From assembly GCA_030620285.1 (NCBI GenBank), contig JAUXFA010000097.1:1-5591 (forward strand): a DNA stretch of 5,591 nucleotides, written 5' to 3'. A program made the position numbers and the translations under genes. Under the pieces are notes generated by a model. The model saw only the letters and a program-made list of their open reading frames with translations. It was not told where the DNA came from and made no database searches. The first letter of the stretch is position 1, and each line of letters opens with the position of its first letter. Positions 1-5,591 of this stretch are shown here, in pieces. The DNA is from Piscirickettsiaceae bacterium. Lineage in GTDB: Bacteria > Pseudomonadota > Gammaproteobacteria > Nitrosococcales > Methylophagaceae.

Positions 1-1617
1 ATTAATATTGTAGATACGCCAGGCCATGCTGATTTTGGTGGTGAAGTAGAGCGTGTATTGTCGATGGTAGATTCGGTATTACTGCTGGTAGATTCATCAG
101 AAGGTCCGATGCCCCAAACACGTTTTGTAACCCAAAAAGCGTTGGCCCTAGGTTTAAAGCCTATTGTTGTTATCAATAAAATTGATAAACCGAGTGCTCG
201 GCCAGGCTGGGTTCTCGATCAAACATTTGATTTGTTCGCTAATCTTGATGCCACTGATGAACAATTAGACTTTGAAGTCATTTATGCTTCAGGCTTGAGT
301 GGTTATGCCGGCTTGGAGGAAGATGTGCGTGATGGTGATATGGAGCCATTATTCCAGATGGTGGTTGATAAAGTCAGCGCACCTGATGTTGATACTGAAG
401 GTCCTTTCCGTATGCAGGTATCATCACTTGATTACAACAGTTATGTGGGTGTTATCGGTGTTGGCCGTATTGAACGCGGTAAAGTGAAAACCAATACACC
501 GGTAACCGTTATTGATACGGAAGGAAAAACACGTAATGGCCGTGTTTTAACCGTAATGGGTTTTATGGGATTGCAACGTGAAGAAGTTGAAACTGCTGAA
601 GCGGGGGATATTATCGCTTTTACCGGTTTAGATCCTCTTAATATTTCAGACACCTTATGTGATCCAACTGAAGTTGAAGCTTTACCGCCACTTTCTGTGG
701 ATGAACCAACAGTAACGATGACTTTCCAAGTAAACAACTCACCGATGGCTGGCAAGGAAGGTAAGTTTGTTACCACGCGTCAAATTAAAGAGCGTCTTGA
801 TCGCGAATTAATTCATAACGTGGCTTTAAAAGTTGAACAAGTTATTACGGATCCAGATAAATTTAAAGTATCGGGTCGTGGTGAGTTGCATTTATCTGTT
901 TTAATTGAAAATATGCGTCGTGAAGGTTTTGAGATGGGGGTCTCTCGTCCAGAAGTTATCATTCGTGAAGTGAACGGTGTGCGTGAAGAACCTTATGAAG
1001 CAGTTACTGCCGATGTTGAGGCCGAGCATCAGGGCACAATCATGGAGAAATTAGGTGAGCGTGGCGCACAACTACAAGATATGGTGCCGGATGGTAAAGG
1101 TCGGGTGCGTTTAGACTTTATTATTCCATCACGTGGGTTGATTGGCTTTCGAACTGAGTTCTTAACTGCAACCCAAGGTACAGGTTTGATCTTTAGTGTA
1201 TTTGATCATTATGCGCCGGTTAAAGAAGGTGATTTTGGTAAGCGTAGTAATGGCGTATTGATTGCCAATGGTCTAGGCAAAGCAGTTGCTTTCTCAATCT
1301 TCAACTTGCAAGAACGCGGACGGATGTTTATTGGTCATAATGATGATGTGTATGAAGGTATGGTGATTGGTATTCATTCCCGCGATAATGATTTAGTGGT
1401 TAATCCATTGAAAGGCAAGCAATTAACGAATGTTCGGGCATCAGGTACTGATGAGGCAATTAACTTAACACCCCCTATCAGAATGAGTTTAGAGCAAGCA
1501 CTTGAATTTATTGGCGATGATGAATTATTAGAAGTAACACCAACATCATTACGTATCCGTAAGAAATTATTGCTGGAGCATGAACGGAAAAGTGCATCAA
1601 GGGTCAAGAAGAAATAG
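1..1617 (+). CDS. typA: Ribosome-associated translational GTPase TypA/BipA, 5' end missing
   Basis: TypA (BipA) is an EF-G-like GTPase that binds the 70S ribosome and supports 50S assembly and stress or cold adaptation. The frame is open from the first base, and its first residue aligns with about residue 70 of the ~605-residue family, so the P-loop and switch I lie outside the window. A TTG at 58 is an internal Leu codon, not a start. Visible G-domain motifs are DTPGH (G3, residues 5-9) and NKID (G4, residues 59-62). The EF-Tu-like domain II follows from about residue 135, then the EF-G-like domains III and V. The BipA-specific C-terminal domain covers roughly the last 125 residues and includes conserved stretches such as [16 protein letters not shown] and EVTPTS-RIRK. 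The C-terminus is complete, ending in a Lys/Arg-rich tail. A terminator follows 27 bases after the stop. Identity is essentially certain from long stretches matching E. coli BipA. Confidence 0.97.
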   Translation: MNIVDTPGHADFGGEVERVLSMVDSVLLLVDSSEGPMPQTRFVTQKALALGLKPIVVINKIDKPSARPGWVLDQTFDLFANLDATDEQLDFEVIYASGLSGYAGLEEDVRDGDMEPLFQMVVDKVSAPDVDTEGPFRMQVSSLDYNSYVGVIGVGRIERGKVKTNTPVTVIDTEGKTRNGRVLTVMGFMGLQREEVETAEAGDIIAFTGLDPLNISDTLCDPTEVEALPPLSVDEPTVTMTFQVNNSPMAGKEGKFVTTRQIKERLDRELIHNVALKVEQVITDPDKFKVSGRGELHLSVLIENMRREGFEMGVSRPEVIIREVNGVREEPYEAVTADVEAEHQGTIMEKLGERGAQLQDMVPDGKGRVRLDFIIPSRGLIGFRTEFLTATQGTGLIFSVFDHYAPVKEGDFGKRSNGVLIANGLGKAVAFSIFNLQERGRMFIGHNDDVYEGMVIGIHSRDNDLVVNPLKGKQLTNVRASGTDEAINLTPPIRMSLEQALEFIGDDELLEVTPTSLRIRKKLLLEHERKSASRVKKK

Positions 1618-1622
1618 CGTGC

Positions 1623-1642
1623 GTTAATAAGCATGTATTAAC
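1623..1642. repeat. 7-bp perfect inverted repeat, possible operator
   Basis: GTTAATA and TATTAAC form perfect 7-bp arms around a 6-base spacer (AGCATG). The repeat starts six bases after the typA stop codon and ends just before the terminator hairpin. It is separate from that hairpin and has no T-tract of its own. The spacing of about 13 bases between half-site centres suits a dimeric helix-turn-helix repressor, but no regulator can be named. In AT-rich DNA it could be chance, or it could be a small 3' UTR stem of the typA mRNA. Confidence 0.35.
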
Positions 1643-1644
1643 AG

Positions 1645-1676
1645 AAAGGGGTATCCTATTGCGGATGCCCTTTTTT
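1645..1676 (+). terminator. Rho-independent terminator after typA
   Basis: The left arm at 1645-1656 (AAAGGGGTATCC) pairs with 1663-1674 in a 12-bp stem with two G-U wobbles, closed by the 6-base loop TATTGC. Six T's at 1671-1676 follow the GC-rich part of the stem. It should end typA transcription. It stops only 19 bases before the next start codon, so the downstream unit needs either readthrough or a promoter overlapping this region. Confidence 0.88.
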
Positions 1677-1695
1677 ATATGGACGAGGTTTAAAT

Positions 1696-1914
1696 ATGCG
1701 CATTCTGATTTTAATTGCAATCGGTTTATTACTGTATGTAATTATAGGCAATTTATTGCGTAGAAATAAGCCACCTACGCCGAAGCTGTCTACAGAAAAG
1801 ATGGTTAAGTGTCGGCATTGTGATTTGCATATTCTTGAGCAGGAAGCTATTCAATCTGGCGATGATTATTATTGCTCACAAGAGCATCTTGAGAGTCATC
1901 ATCAATCTAAATAA
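1696..1914 (+). CDS. PP0621-family small membrane-anchored protein with Cys/His metal-binding pattern
   Basis: This 72-residue protein has one N-terminal hydrophobic segment (residues 2-20) followed by a basic LRRNK stop-transfer, so the C-terminal part probably faces the cytoplasm. That part carries C39-x2-C42-x17-C60-x3-H64 with a YYCSQEHL signature. The layout resembles a small zinc ribbon or a TRASH/YHS-type treble clef in which the last Cys is replaced by His. The length and pattern match what I recall of the PP0621 family, whose function is unknown. The ATG is supported by GAGG at 1685-1688, seven bases upstream. The stop TAA shares its last A with the ATG of the PilS gene (TAATG), pointing to translational coupling and a role near PilS. 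Metal binding and a sensory or accessory role are inference from the residues and the coupling. Confidence 0.82.
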   Translation: MRILILIAIGLLLYVIIGNLLRRNKPPTPKLSTEKMVKCRHCDLHILEQEAIQSGDDYYCSQEHLESHHQSK

Positions 1915-3503
1915 TGTCGCTGTTTAATTCCAGCATTAATATAGCTCCATGGCGAGAATTAACGCTATTCTCAGCATACCGTTTATTTTTAGCTATTATA
2001 TTGTTTACGGTATTTTATTTAAAACTACCACCAGAATTTTTAGGGCAAACCCACCCACAAATATATAGCTGGATGAGCCAGTTTTATGTTTTGACAGCAT
2101 TAGTTATACTGATCATCACTGCACAACGGTGGGGAAGGTTTGAATCACAAACAGCCATTCAATTAATTGTTGATATTGCTGCCATCACGATCTTTGTTCA
2201 TGTTAGTGGTGGTTTAGTCACTGGCTTGGGATTGTTATTGGTAGTGGTGGTGGTGGCTGGTGGTGCACTTATTCCTGGACGGATGGCCATTTTTATTGCC
2301 GCAATTGCCGTTATTGCTGTTTTGTTAGAAGTGGTTTATTCACAAATTTCTGGCGACAATGAAACCAAGTATAGTCATGCTGCAATGTTGGGTACGATAT
2401 TATTTTCCACGGCAATACTAACCCAGGTTTTATCAAAAAAAATACATGATAGTCAGGAGCTTGCCGCACAAAGGCAGGAGGATGTGAACAAACTGGCTGT
2501 GCTTAATGAACATATTATTAGCAGGATGCAAACGGGTGTATTGGTTGTTGAGCCTTCGGGAAAAGTCAGGTTAAGCAATCAGGCAGCACGAAATTTATTA
2601 GGACTTAGCCAGCTTAGCATGGGGGCATCACTTAAAAAATGCGCACCTGAATTAGCCCAGCAATTGTGGGCATGGACTCAGCATCAAGCAGATGCATTTC
2701 AACCTTTTCACGCGCGTGATTATTTACCTCAAATATTAGTTGGTGCTATGCCATTAGATAGTGGCGAAACAGTTCTGTATATAGAAAACACCTCGGCAAT
2801 GGCACAACAGGCACAGCAATTAAAATTAGCATCCTTAGGAAGATTAACAGCGAGTATTGCCCATGAAATTCGTAATCCACTGGGGGCTATTAGTCATGCG
2901 GGTGAATTATTAGCTGAAGCGGGAAAAGATGATCAAAACACCACTAAATTAACGGATATTGTTTTACGGCACAGCGCTAGGGTCAATGGTATTATTGAAA
3001 CAATTTTACAGATGAGTCGGCGTAAAAAAGTGGAACCAATGGTGGTCGTCTTAGCTATTTGGTTAGAACAGTTCGTTGAAGAATTTTGTGAGTATAAACA
3101 ATTGGAAAAAGATGCCATTTCTTTAGTTATCACTGAACCATTGGCCAAAGTCTATATTGATGTCGGGCAATTACATCAAATTGTGTGGAATCTGGTTGAT
3201 AATGCATGGCATTACTCTGATGCGGATAAAACATTGCCACTAATAGAGATGAAATTATCAATGCCAGATTCAGAAATGTTTATTGATGTTATTGATAATG
3301 GGCCAGGGGTATCAGACAATATTTTACCCGATTTATTTGAACCATTTCACTCAGATCGACAAGAGGGTACCGGTTTAGGCTTATATTTAGCTCGTGAATT
3401 ATGTCAGGCTAACGGTGCGCGGTTAAACTATCTCCCTGATGATGAAAATAGAAGTCGTTTTAGAGTGAGTATACCTATGGATAGACAAGAGAGTTTGCAA
3501 TGA
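1914..3503 (+). CDS. pilS: Sensor histidine kinase PilS of the type IV pilus two-component system
   Basis: PilS is the inner-membrane kinase that adjusts PilR phosphorylation, in Pseudomonas in response to membrane pilin levels. This 529-residue protein has six hydrophobic segments (about 19-37, 57-70, 82-96, 101-119, 122-141 and 156-174), a PAS-like region at about 196-295, and then HisKA and HATPase_c domains. The H-box SIAHEIRNPLGAISHAGELL places the phosphoaccepting His at 317 and is almost identical to Pseudomonas PilS. The ATP-site motifs are NLVDNAWHYS (N-box, 426-435), DNGPG (461-465) and GTGLGLYLAREL (485-496). The F-box reads LFEPFHSD where Pseudomonas has EPFFTT. The start overlaps the previous stop by one base (TAATG) and has no close Shine-Dalgarno sequence, since the nearest GAGAG is about 18 bases away. 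Translation probably depends on reinitiation. The end overlaps pilR as ATGA. NtrB-type kinases are related, but the six-TM topology and the PilR partner argue for PilS. Confidence 0.94.
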   Translation: MSLFNSSINIAPWRELTLFSAYRLFLAIILFTVFYLKLPPEFLGQTHPQIYSWMSQFYVLTALVILIITAQRWGRFESQTAIQLIVDIAAITIFVHVSGGLVTGLGLLLVVVVVAGGALIPGRMAIFIAAIAVIAVLLEVVYSQISGDNETKYSHAAMLGTILFSTAILTQVLSKKIHDSQELAAQRQEDVNKLAVLNEHIISRMQTGVLVVEPSGKVRLSNQAARNLLGLSQLSMGASLKKCAPELAQQLWAWTQHQADAFQPFHARDYLPQILVGAMPLDSGETVLYIENTSAMAQQAQQLKLASLGRLTASIAHEIRNPLGAISHAGELLAEAGKDDQNTTKLTDIVLRHSARVNGIIETILQMSRRKKVEPMVVVLAIWLEQFVEEFCEYKQLEKDAISLVITEPLAKVYIDVGQLHQIVWNLVDNAWHYSDADKTLPLIEMKLSMPDSEMFIDVIDNGPGVSDNILPDLFEPFHSDRQEGTGLGLYLARELCQANGARLNYLPDDENRSRFRVSIPMDRQESLQ

Positions 3504-4861
3504 ATCCACAAGCATTAATCATTGTTGATGAGCCCGATATTCTTGAGTTATTAAAGATGACCTTGAGAGGATTATCGGTGGATTGCATCACGGCTGAAAC
3601 TATTGAGCAGGCTGAGCAAGCACTGAAGCAACAGGACTTTGATTTTTGTTTAACGGATATGAGGTTGCCAGATGGTGATGGATTGGATTTTGTAAAAGCA
3701 TTACAGAAAACAAAACCAGATCTGCCGGTGGCTGTTATTACGGCTCATGGCAATATGGATTTAGCGGTTCAGGCACTAAAATTAGGTGCATTTGATTTTG
3801 TTTCAAAGCCTGTTAAGTTAAGGGTGTTGCGAGATTTGGTTTCTACAGCGGTGAAATTATCACCAATGAAGTCGGATACTAAGGAACGACGAACGCGCGA
3901 TCAGTTATTAGGCGAGACCAATATTATAAAAGTATTGCGAGGTAAGATTTCCAAACTGGCACGTAGCCAGGCTCCCGTTTATATCAGTGGGGAATCTGGC
4001 ACGGGCAAAGAATTGGTTGCTCGCTTGATACATGATTTAGGTGTGCATGGTGATAAGTCCTTTGTACCCATTAACTGCGGTGCAATTCCAGCTGAGTTGG
4101 TTGAAAGCGAGTTTTTTGGGCACAAAAAAGGTTCATTTACTGGAGCTGTTTCAGACAAAGAAGGTTTATTTCAAACCGCTCACGGCGGTACCTTGTTTTT
4201 AGATGAGGTGGCAGATCTACCATTAATGATGCAAGTTAAACTATTGCGAGCCATTCAGGAGAAGACGATCAGACCGGTTGGTGGCAATGAAGAAGTGACG
4301 GTGGATGTGCGTATTTTATGTGCAACGCACCAGAATTTAGCAGATTGCGTTCAGCAGGGGATATTCCGAGAAGATTTATTCTACCGTCTTAATGTGATCG
4401 AATTGGCTGTCCCAGCCTTGCGAGAGCGTGAAGCAGATATCCCTCAATTGGCCAATCATATTTTACAGAAGTTAGCGGGTAAGAATGCCATACCTTGCCC
4501 AAAATTAAATAAAGAAGCCATGTCTGCTTTGCAGCACTATCAATTCCCAGGCAATGTCCGAGAATTGGAAAATATATTAGAGCGTGCATTAACATGGGTT
4601 GATGGCGAGATTATTTCAGCCGATGATTTAATGCTGGCTGATGAGCTTAGTGTTAAAACTAAAACTGCAAATGAAAGTGAGCAGCAAAATGGGGTATCAC
4701 TATCAGTAGATGATTTAGGCTCTCAACTAGAAGATCAAGAACGTCAATTAATCACACAAGCATTAGAATCAACGCGCTGGAATAAAACTGCTGCCGCAAA
4801 AAAATTAGGTATTACATTTCGAGCATTACGATATAAAGTAAAAAAACTGAACTTGGAATAG
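3500..4861 (+). CDS. pilR: Sigma-54-dependent response regulator PilR
   Basis: PilR is an NtrC-family activator that drives sigma-54 promoters, typically that of the major pilin pilA. The 453 residues contain a receiver (about 4-118), a sigma-54 AAA+ domain (about 138-375) and a Fis-type helix-turn-helix (about 412-450, NKTAAAKKLGITFRALRYKV). In the receiver the phosphoacceptor is D53 in LTDMRLPDGDG, with T81 and K103 conserved. The acidic pocket reads I-V-D-E (8-11) rather than V-D-D-E, so the first Asp is missing or shifted. The AAA+ motifs are Walker A GESGTGKE (164-171), GSFTGA (211-216, the same variant of GAFTGA as in Pseudomonas PilR), Walker B GGTLFLDEV (229-237), an FREDLFYRLNV arginine-finger region (289-299) and sensor II GNVRELEN (351-358). 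The ATG overlaps the pilS stop (ATGA) with GAGAG at 3489-3493 as ribosome binding site. A CheZ-like gene follows after 22 bases. The family is certain, and PilR rather than another NtrC relative is well supported by similarity and the PilS partner. Confidence 0.94.
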   Translation: MNPQALIIVDEPDILELLKMTLRGLSVDCITAETIEQAEQALKQQDFDFCLTDMRLPDGDGLDFVKALQKTKPDLPVAVITAHGNMDLAVQALKLGAFDFVSKPVKLRVLRDLVSTAVKLSPMKSDTKERRTRDQLLGETNIIKVLRGKISKLARSQAPVYISGESGTGKELVARLIHDLGVHGDKSFVPINCGAIPAELVESEFFGHKKGSFTGAVSDKEGLFQTAHGGTLFLDEVADLPLMMQVKLLRAIQEKTIRPVGGNEEVTVDVRILCATHQNLADCVQQGIFREDLFYRLNVIELAVPALREREADIPQLANHILQKLAGKNAIPCPKLNKEAMSALQHYQFPGNVRELENILERALTWVDGEIISADDLMLADELSVKTKTANESEQQNGVSLSVDDLGSQLEDQERQLITQALESTRWNKTAAAKKLGITFRALRYKVKKLNLE

Positions 4862-4883
4862 TTAAAAAATAATAGGGTATAAA

Positions 4884-5423
4884 ATGTCAGAATTCACATC
4901 ACAACAACCTGATTTAGACTGGAGTCAGGTTCGCGAAACAATCAGAATGATAAATTTAGCTGTCGCACAAATAGAAATGTCGATGAAAGAAGGTCATGAT
5001 TCCGTTGGCACCCTGACTAAAGCGTTCACAGTGATGGCTGATAAAGTACAAACAATTGAGCGGCACGCAAGTGAAAATAGTGCAGTGGCAACAGAACCCT
5101 CACAAAAGATCATTGAAGAATGTGAAGCCGTGGCATCAGAGATGCAGCATGCCATTATTGCTTTCCAATTTTACGATAAATTAACGCAACGGTTGAGCAA
5201 TGTATCTCAGACTATGGGATCGTTAACGGATTTGGTAGGTGATAATTCACGTTTGTATAACCCAATGGAATGGTCGAAATTGCAAGAACAAATTAAATCT
5301 AAATATACGATGCCTGCAGAGCATGAAATGTTTGAAATGATCATGAAAGGCATGGCTATTGAAGATATATTAAAGCTGGCACCAGCGGCGCCAGAAACTG
5401 AGGATGATATTGAATTATTTTAA
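4884..5423 (+). CDS. CheZ-like helical protein, possible response-regulator phosphatase
   Basis: This 179-residue soluble protein has no signal peptide or membrane segment. It is predominantly helical by eye, with long amphipathic stretches at about 13-60 and 74-120 that could form a hairpin. In the second helix, FQFYDKLTQRL (94-104) places D98 and Q102 four residues apart, as in E. coli CheZ FQDLTGQV, where D143 and Q147 act in CheY-P dephosphorylation. The C-terminus ends in DDIELF (174-179), resembling the acidic CheZ tail (DDLLDSLGF) that docks on CheY. Between these lies a distinctive segment, NPMEWSKLQEQI to MFEMIMKG (126-156), that I do not assign to a named domain. The ATG is supported by AGGG at 4874-4877, six bases upstream. 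It follows pilR by 22 bases and should be co-transcribed with it. The substrate could be PilR or a CheY-like PilG/PilH protein encoded elsewhere. Membership of a CheZ-like group is a motif-level inference; the gene itself is certain. Confidence 0.6.
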   Translation: MSEFTSQQPDLDWSQVRETIRMINLAVAQIEMSMKEGHDSVGTLTKAFTVMADKVQTIERHASENSAVATEPSQKIIEECEAVASEMQHAIIAFQFYDKLTQRLSNVSQTMGSLTDLVGDNSRLYNPMEWSKLQEQIKSKYTMPAEHEMFEMIMKGMAIEDILKLAPAAPETEDDIELF

Positions 5424-5479
5424 TGGAGTCTTCGAAATTTAGGATTAGTTTGATACTGATAATAATAAAAAAGCCTTAG
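5423..5479 (+). CDS. Possible 18-residue hydrophobic peptide at operon end
   Basis: An ATG shares one base with the stop of the CheZ-like gene (TAATG), the same arrangement as at the pilS start. It opens an 18-codon frame reading MESSKFRISLILIIIKKP. The middle is hydrophobic and the ends are charged, as in tiny membrane peptides. No independent Shine-Dalgarno sequence is visible, so expression would rely on reinitiation. The stop TAG lies inside the left arm of the terminator, so a terminating ribosome would cover that arm. It may well be a chance frame in AT-rich intergenic DNA. Confidence 0.15.
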   Translation: MESSKFRISLILIIIKKP

Positions 5480-5507
5480 CATTTTAATGCTAAGGCTTTT
5501 TTATTAT
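5462..5507. terminator. Perfect 21-bp hairpin, bidirectional intrinsic terminator
   Basis: The left arm 5462-5482 and the right arm 5487-5507 are perfect reverse complements around a four-base loop (TTTA). The core GCCTTAGCAT / ATGCTAAGGC is flanked by an A-run on the left and a T-run on the right. The hairpin therefore has a U-tract in both directions and can terminate transcription from either strand. It closes the pilS-pilR-CheZ-like unit 38 bases after the last large stop codon. Its symmetry is typical of gaps between convergent genes and suggests a minus-strand gene beyond the window. Confidence 0.92.
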
Positions 5508-5591
5508 CTGGTATTGGTCATAGAGCTTGGAGCTAAGAACCTCTTATTAAAAATCAGAAGGACTATAGTTTTTTCATCCCTTAAAAATAAT
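5508..5591. other. Intergenic tail, no recognisable gene
   Basis: These 84 bases after the terminator hold no convincing gene. One minus-strand frame is open from the right edge and stops at a TAA at 5504-5506 inside the hairpin, giving 28 residues with no recognisable motif. A TATAGT hexamer at 5565-5570 resembles a -10 element, but no matching -35 sits 16-18 bases upstream, so I do not call a promoter. Confidence 0.5.

Noticed and set aside
299..487. 62-codon plus-strand alternate frame inside typA
   Set aside because: It overlaps conserved TypA sequence in another frame and has no ribosome binding site or recognisable product.
441..776. 111-codon minus-strand open frame inside typA
   Set aside because: It is antisense to conserved TypA sequence, has no recognisable motif, and is explained by the codon pattern of the real gene.
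1374..1634. 86-codon minus-strand open frame over the typA 3' end
   Set aside because: It is antisense to the conserved BipA C-terminal domain, shows no protein-like features, and starts in the dyad region with no clear ribosome binding site.
2244..2255. Four tandem GTG codons in pilS
   Set aside because: They encode valines in transmembrane segment 4. A triplet repeat this short cannot shift the frame and is an ordinary result of a Val-rich helix.
2435..2442. Run of eight A's in pilS just after the last TM segment
   Set aside because: Slippage here could in principle truncate the kinase, but runs of seven or eight A's are common in AT-rich genes (pilR has two of seven). The frame is intact and no stimulatory structure is evident.
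2933..3148. 71-codon minus-strand open frame inside pilS
   Set aside because: It is a shadow of the kinase domain with no supporting signal.
4389..4595. 68-codon minus-strand open frame inside pilR
   Set aside because: It is a shadow of the AAA+ domain with no supporting signal.
5006..5024. TTGGCAC-like sequence resembling a sigma-54 -24 element
   Set aside because: It lies inside the CheZ-like coding region and lacks the matching TTGC -12 element at the required spacing. No other convincing sigma-54 promoter was seen in the window.
5504..5591. Minus-strand frame open from the right edge to a stop in the hairpin
   Set aside because: It gives only 28 residues, shows no motif, and its stop would fall inside the terminator stem. 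It is more likely chance than the end of a convergent gene.

Overview
The window looks like chromosomal DNA of a moderately AT-rich gammaproteobacterium. TypA closely resembles the enterobacterial protein, and the kinase and regulator closely resemble PilS and PilR of Pseudomonas. A PP0621-type small protein next to this pair also fits Gammaproteobacteria. I cannot name the genus. All convincing genes lie on the + strand and are tightly packed, and I see no mobile element, tRNA, rRNA or CRISPR.

Layout: (1) 1-1617 is typA/bipA, a ribosome-associated translational GTPase, missing about 70 N-terminal residues because the window starts inside it. (2) 1618-1695 is a short gap holding a 7+7 bp inverted repeat and a strong intrinsic terminator. 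(3) 1696-4861 is a compact three-gene unit joined by overlapping stop/start codons: a small membrane-anchored protein with a Cys/His metal-binding pattern, then PilS (six-TM histidine kinase), then PilR (sigma-54-dependent response regulator). (4) 4884-5423, 22 bases after pilR, encodes a 179-residue helical protein that I read as CheZ-like. It has a D-x-x-x-Q helix motif and an acidic-hydrophobic C-terminal tail like the CheY-binding tail of CheZ. (5) The unit ends at a perfect 21-bp hairpin terminator with A- and T-tracts on either side. About 80 bases follow with no recognisable gene.

How the genes may work together: in known systems PilS senses pilin in the inner membrane and controls PilR phosphorylation. 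PilR then activates sigma-54 promoters such as that of pilA. The added features here are a metal-ribbon membrane protein translationally joined to PilS and a possible receiver-domain phosphatase after PilR. Together they suggest a four-component signalling cassette rather than a plain two-component pair. The PilR receiver also departs from the usual Asp-Asp acidic pocket (Val-Asp-Glu instead of Asp-Asp-Glu), so phosphorylation control may be unusual. The assignments of TypA, PilS and PilR are solid, the PP0621-family call is good, and the CheZ-like function is inference from short motifs.
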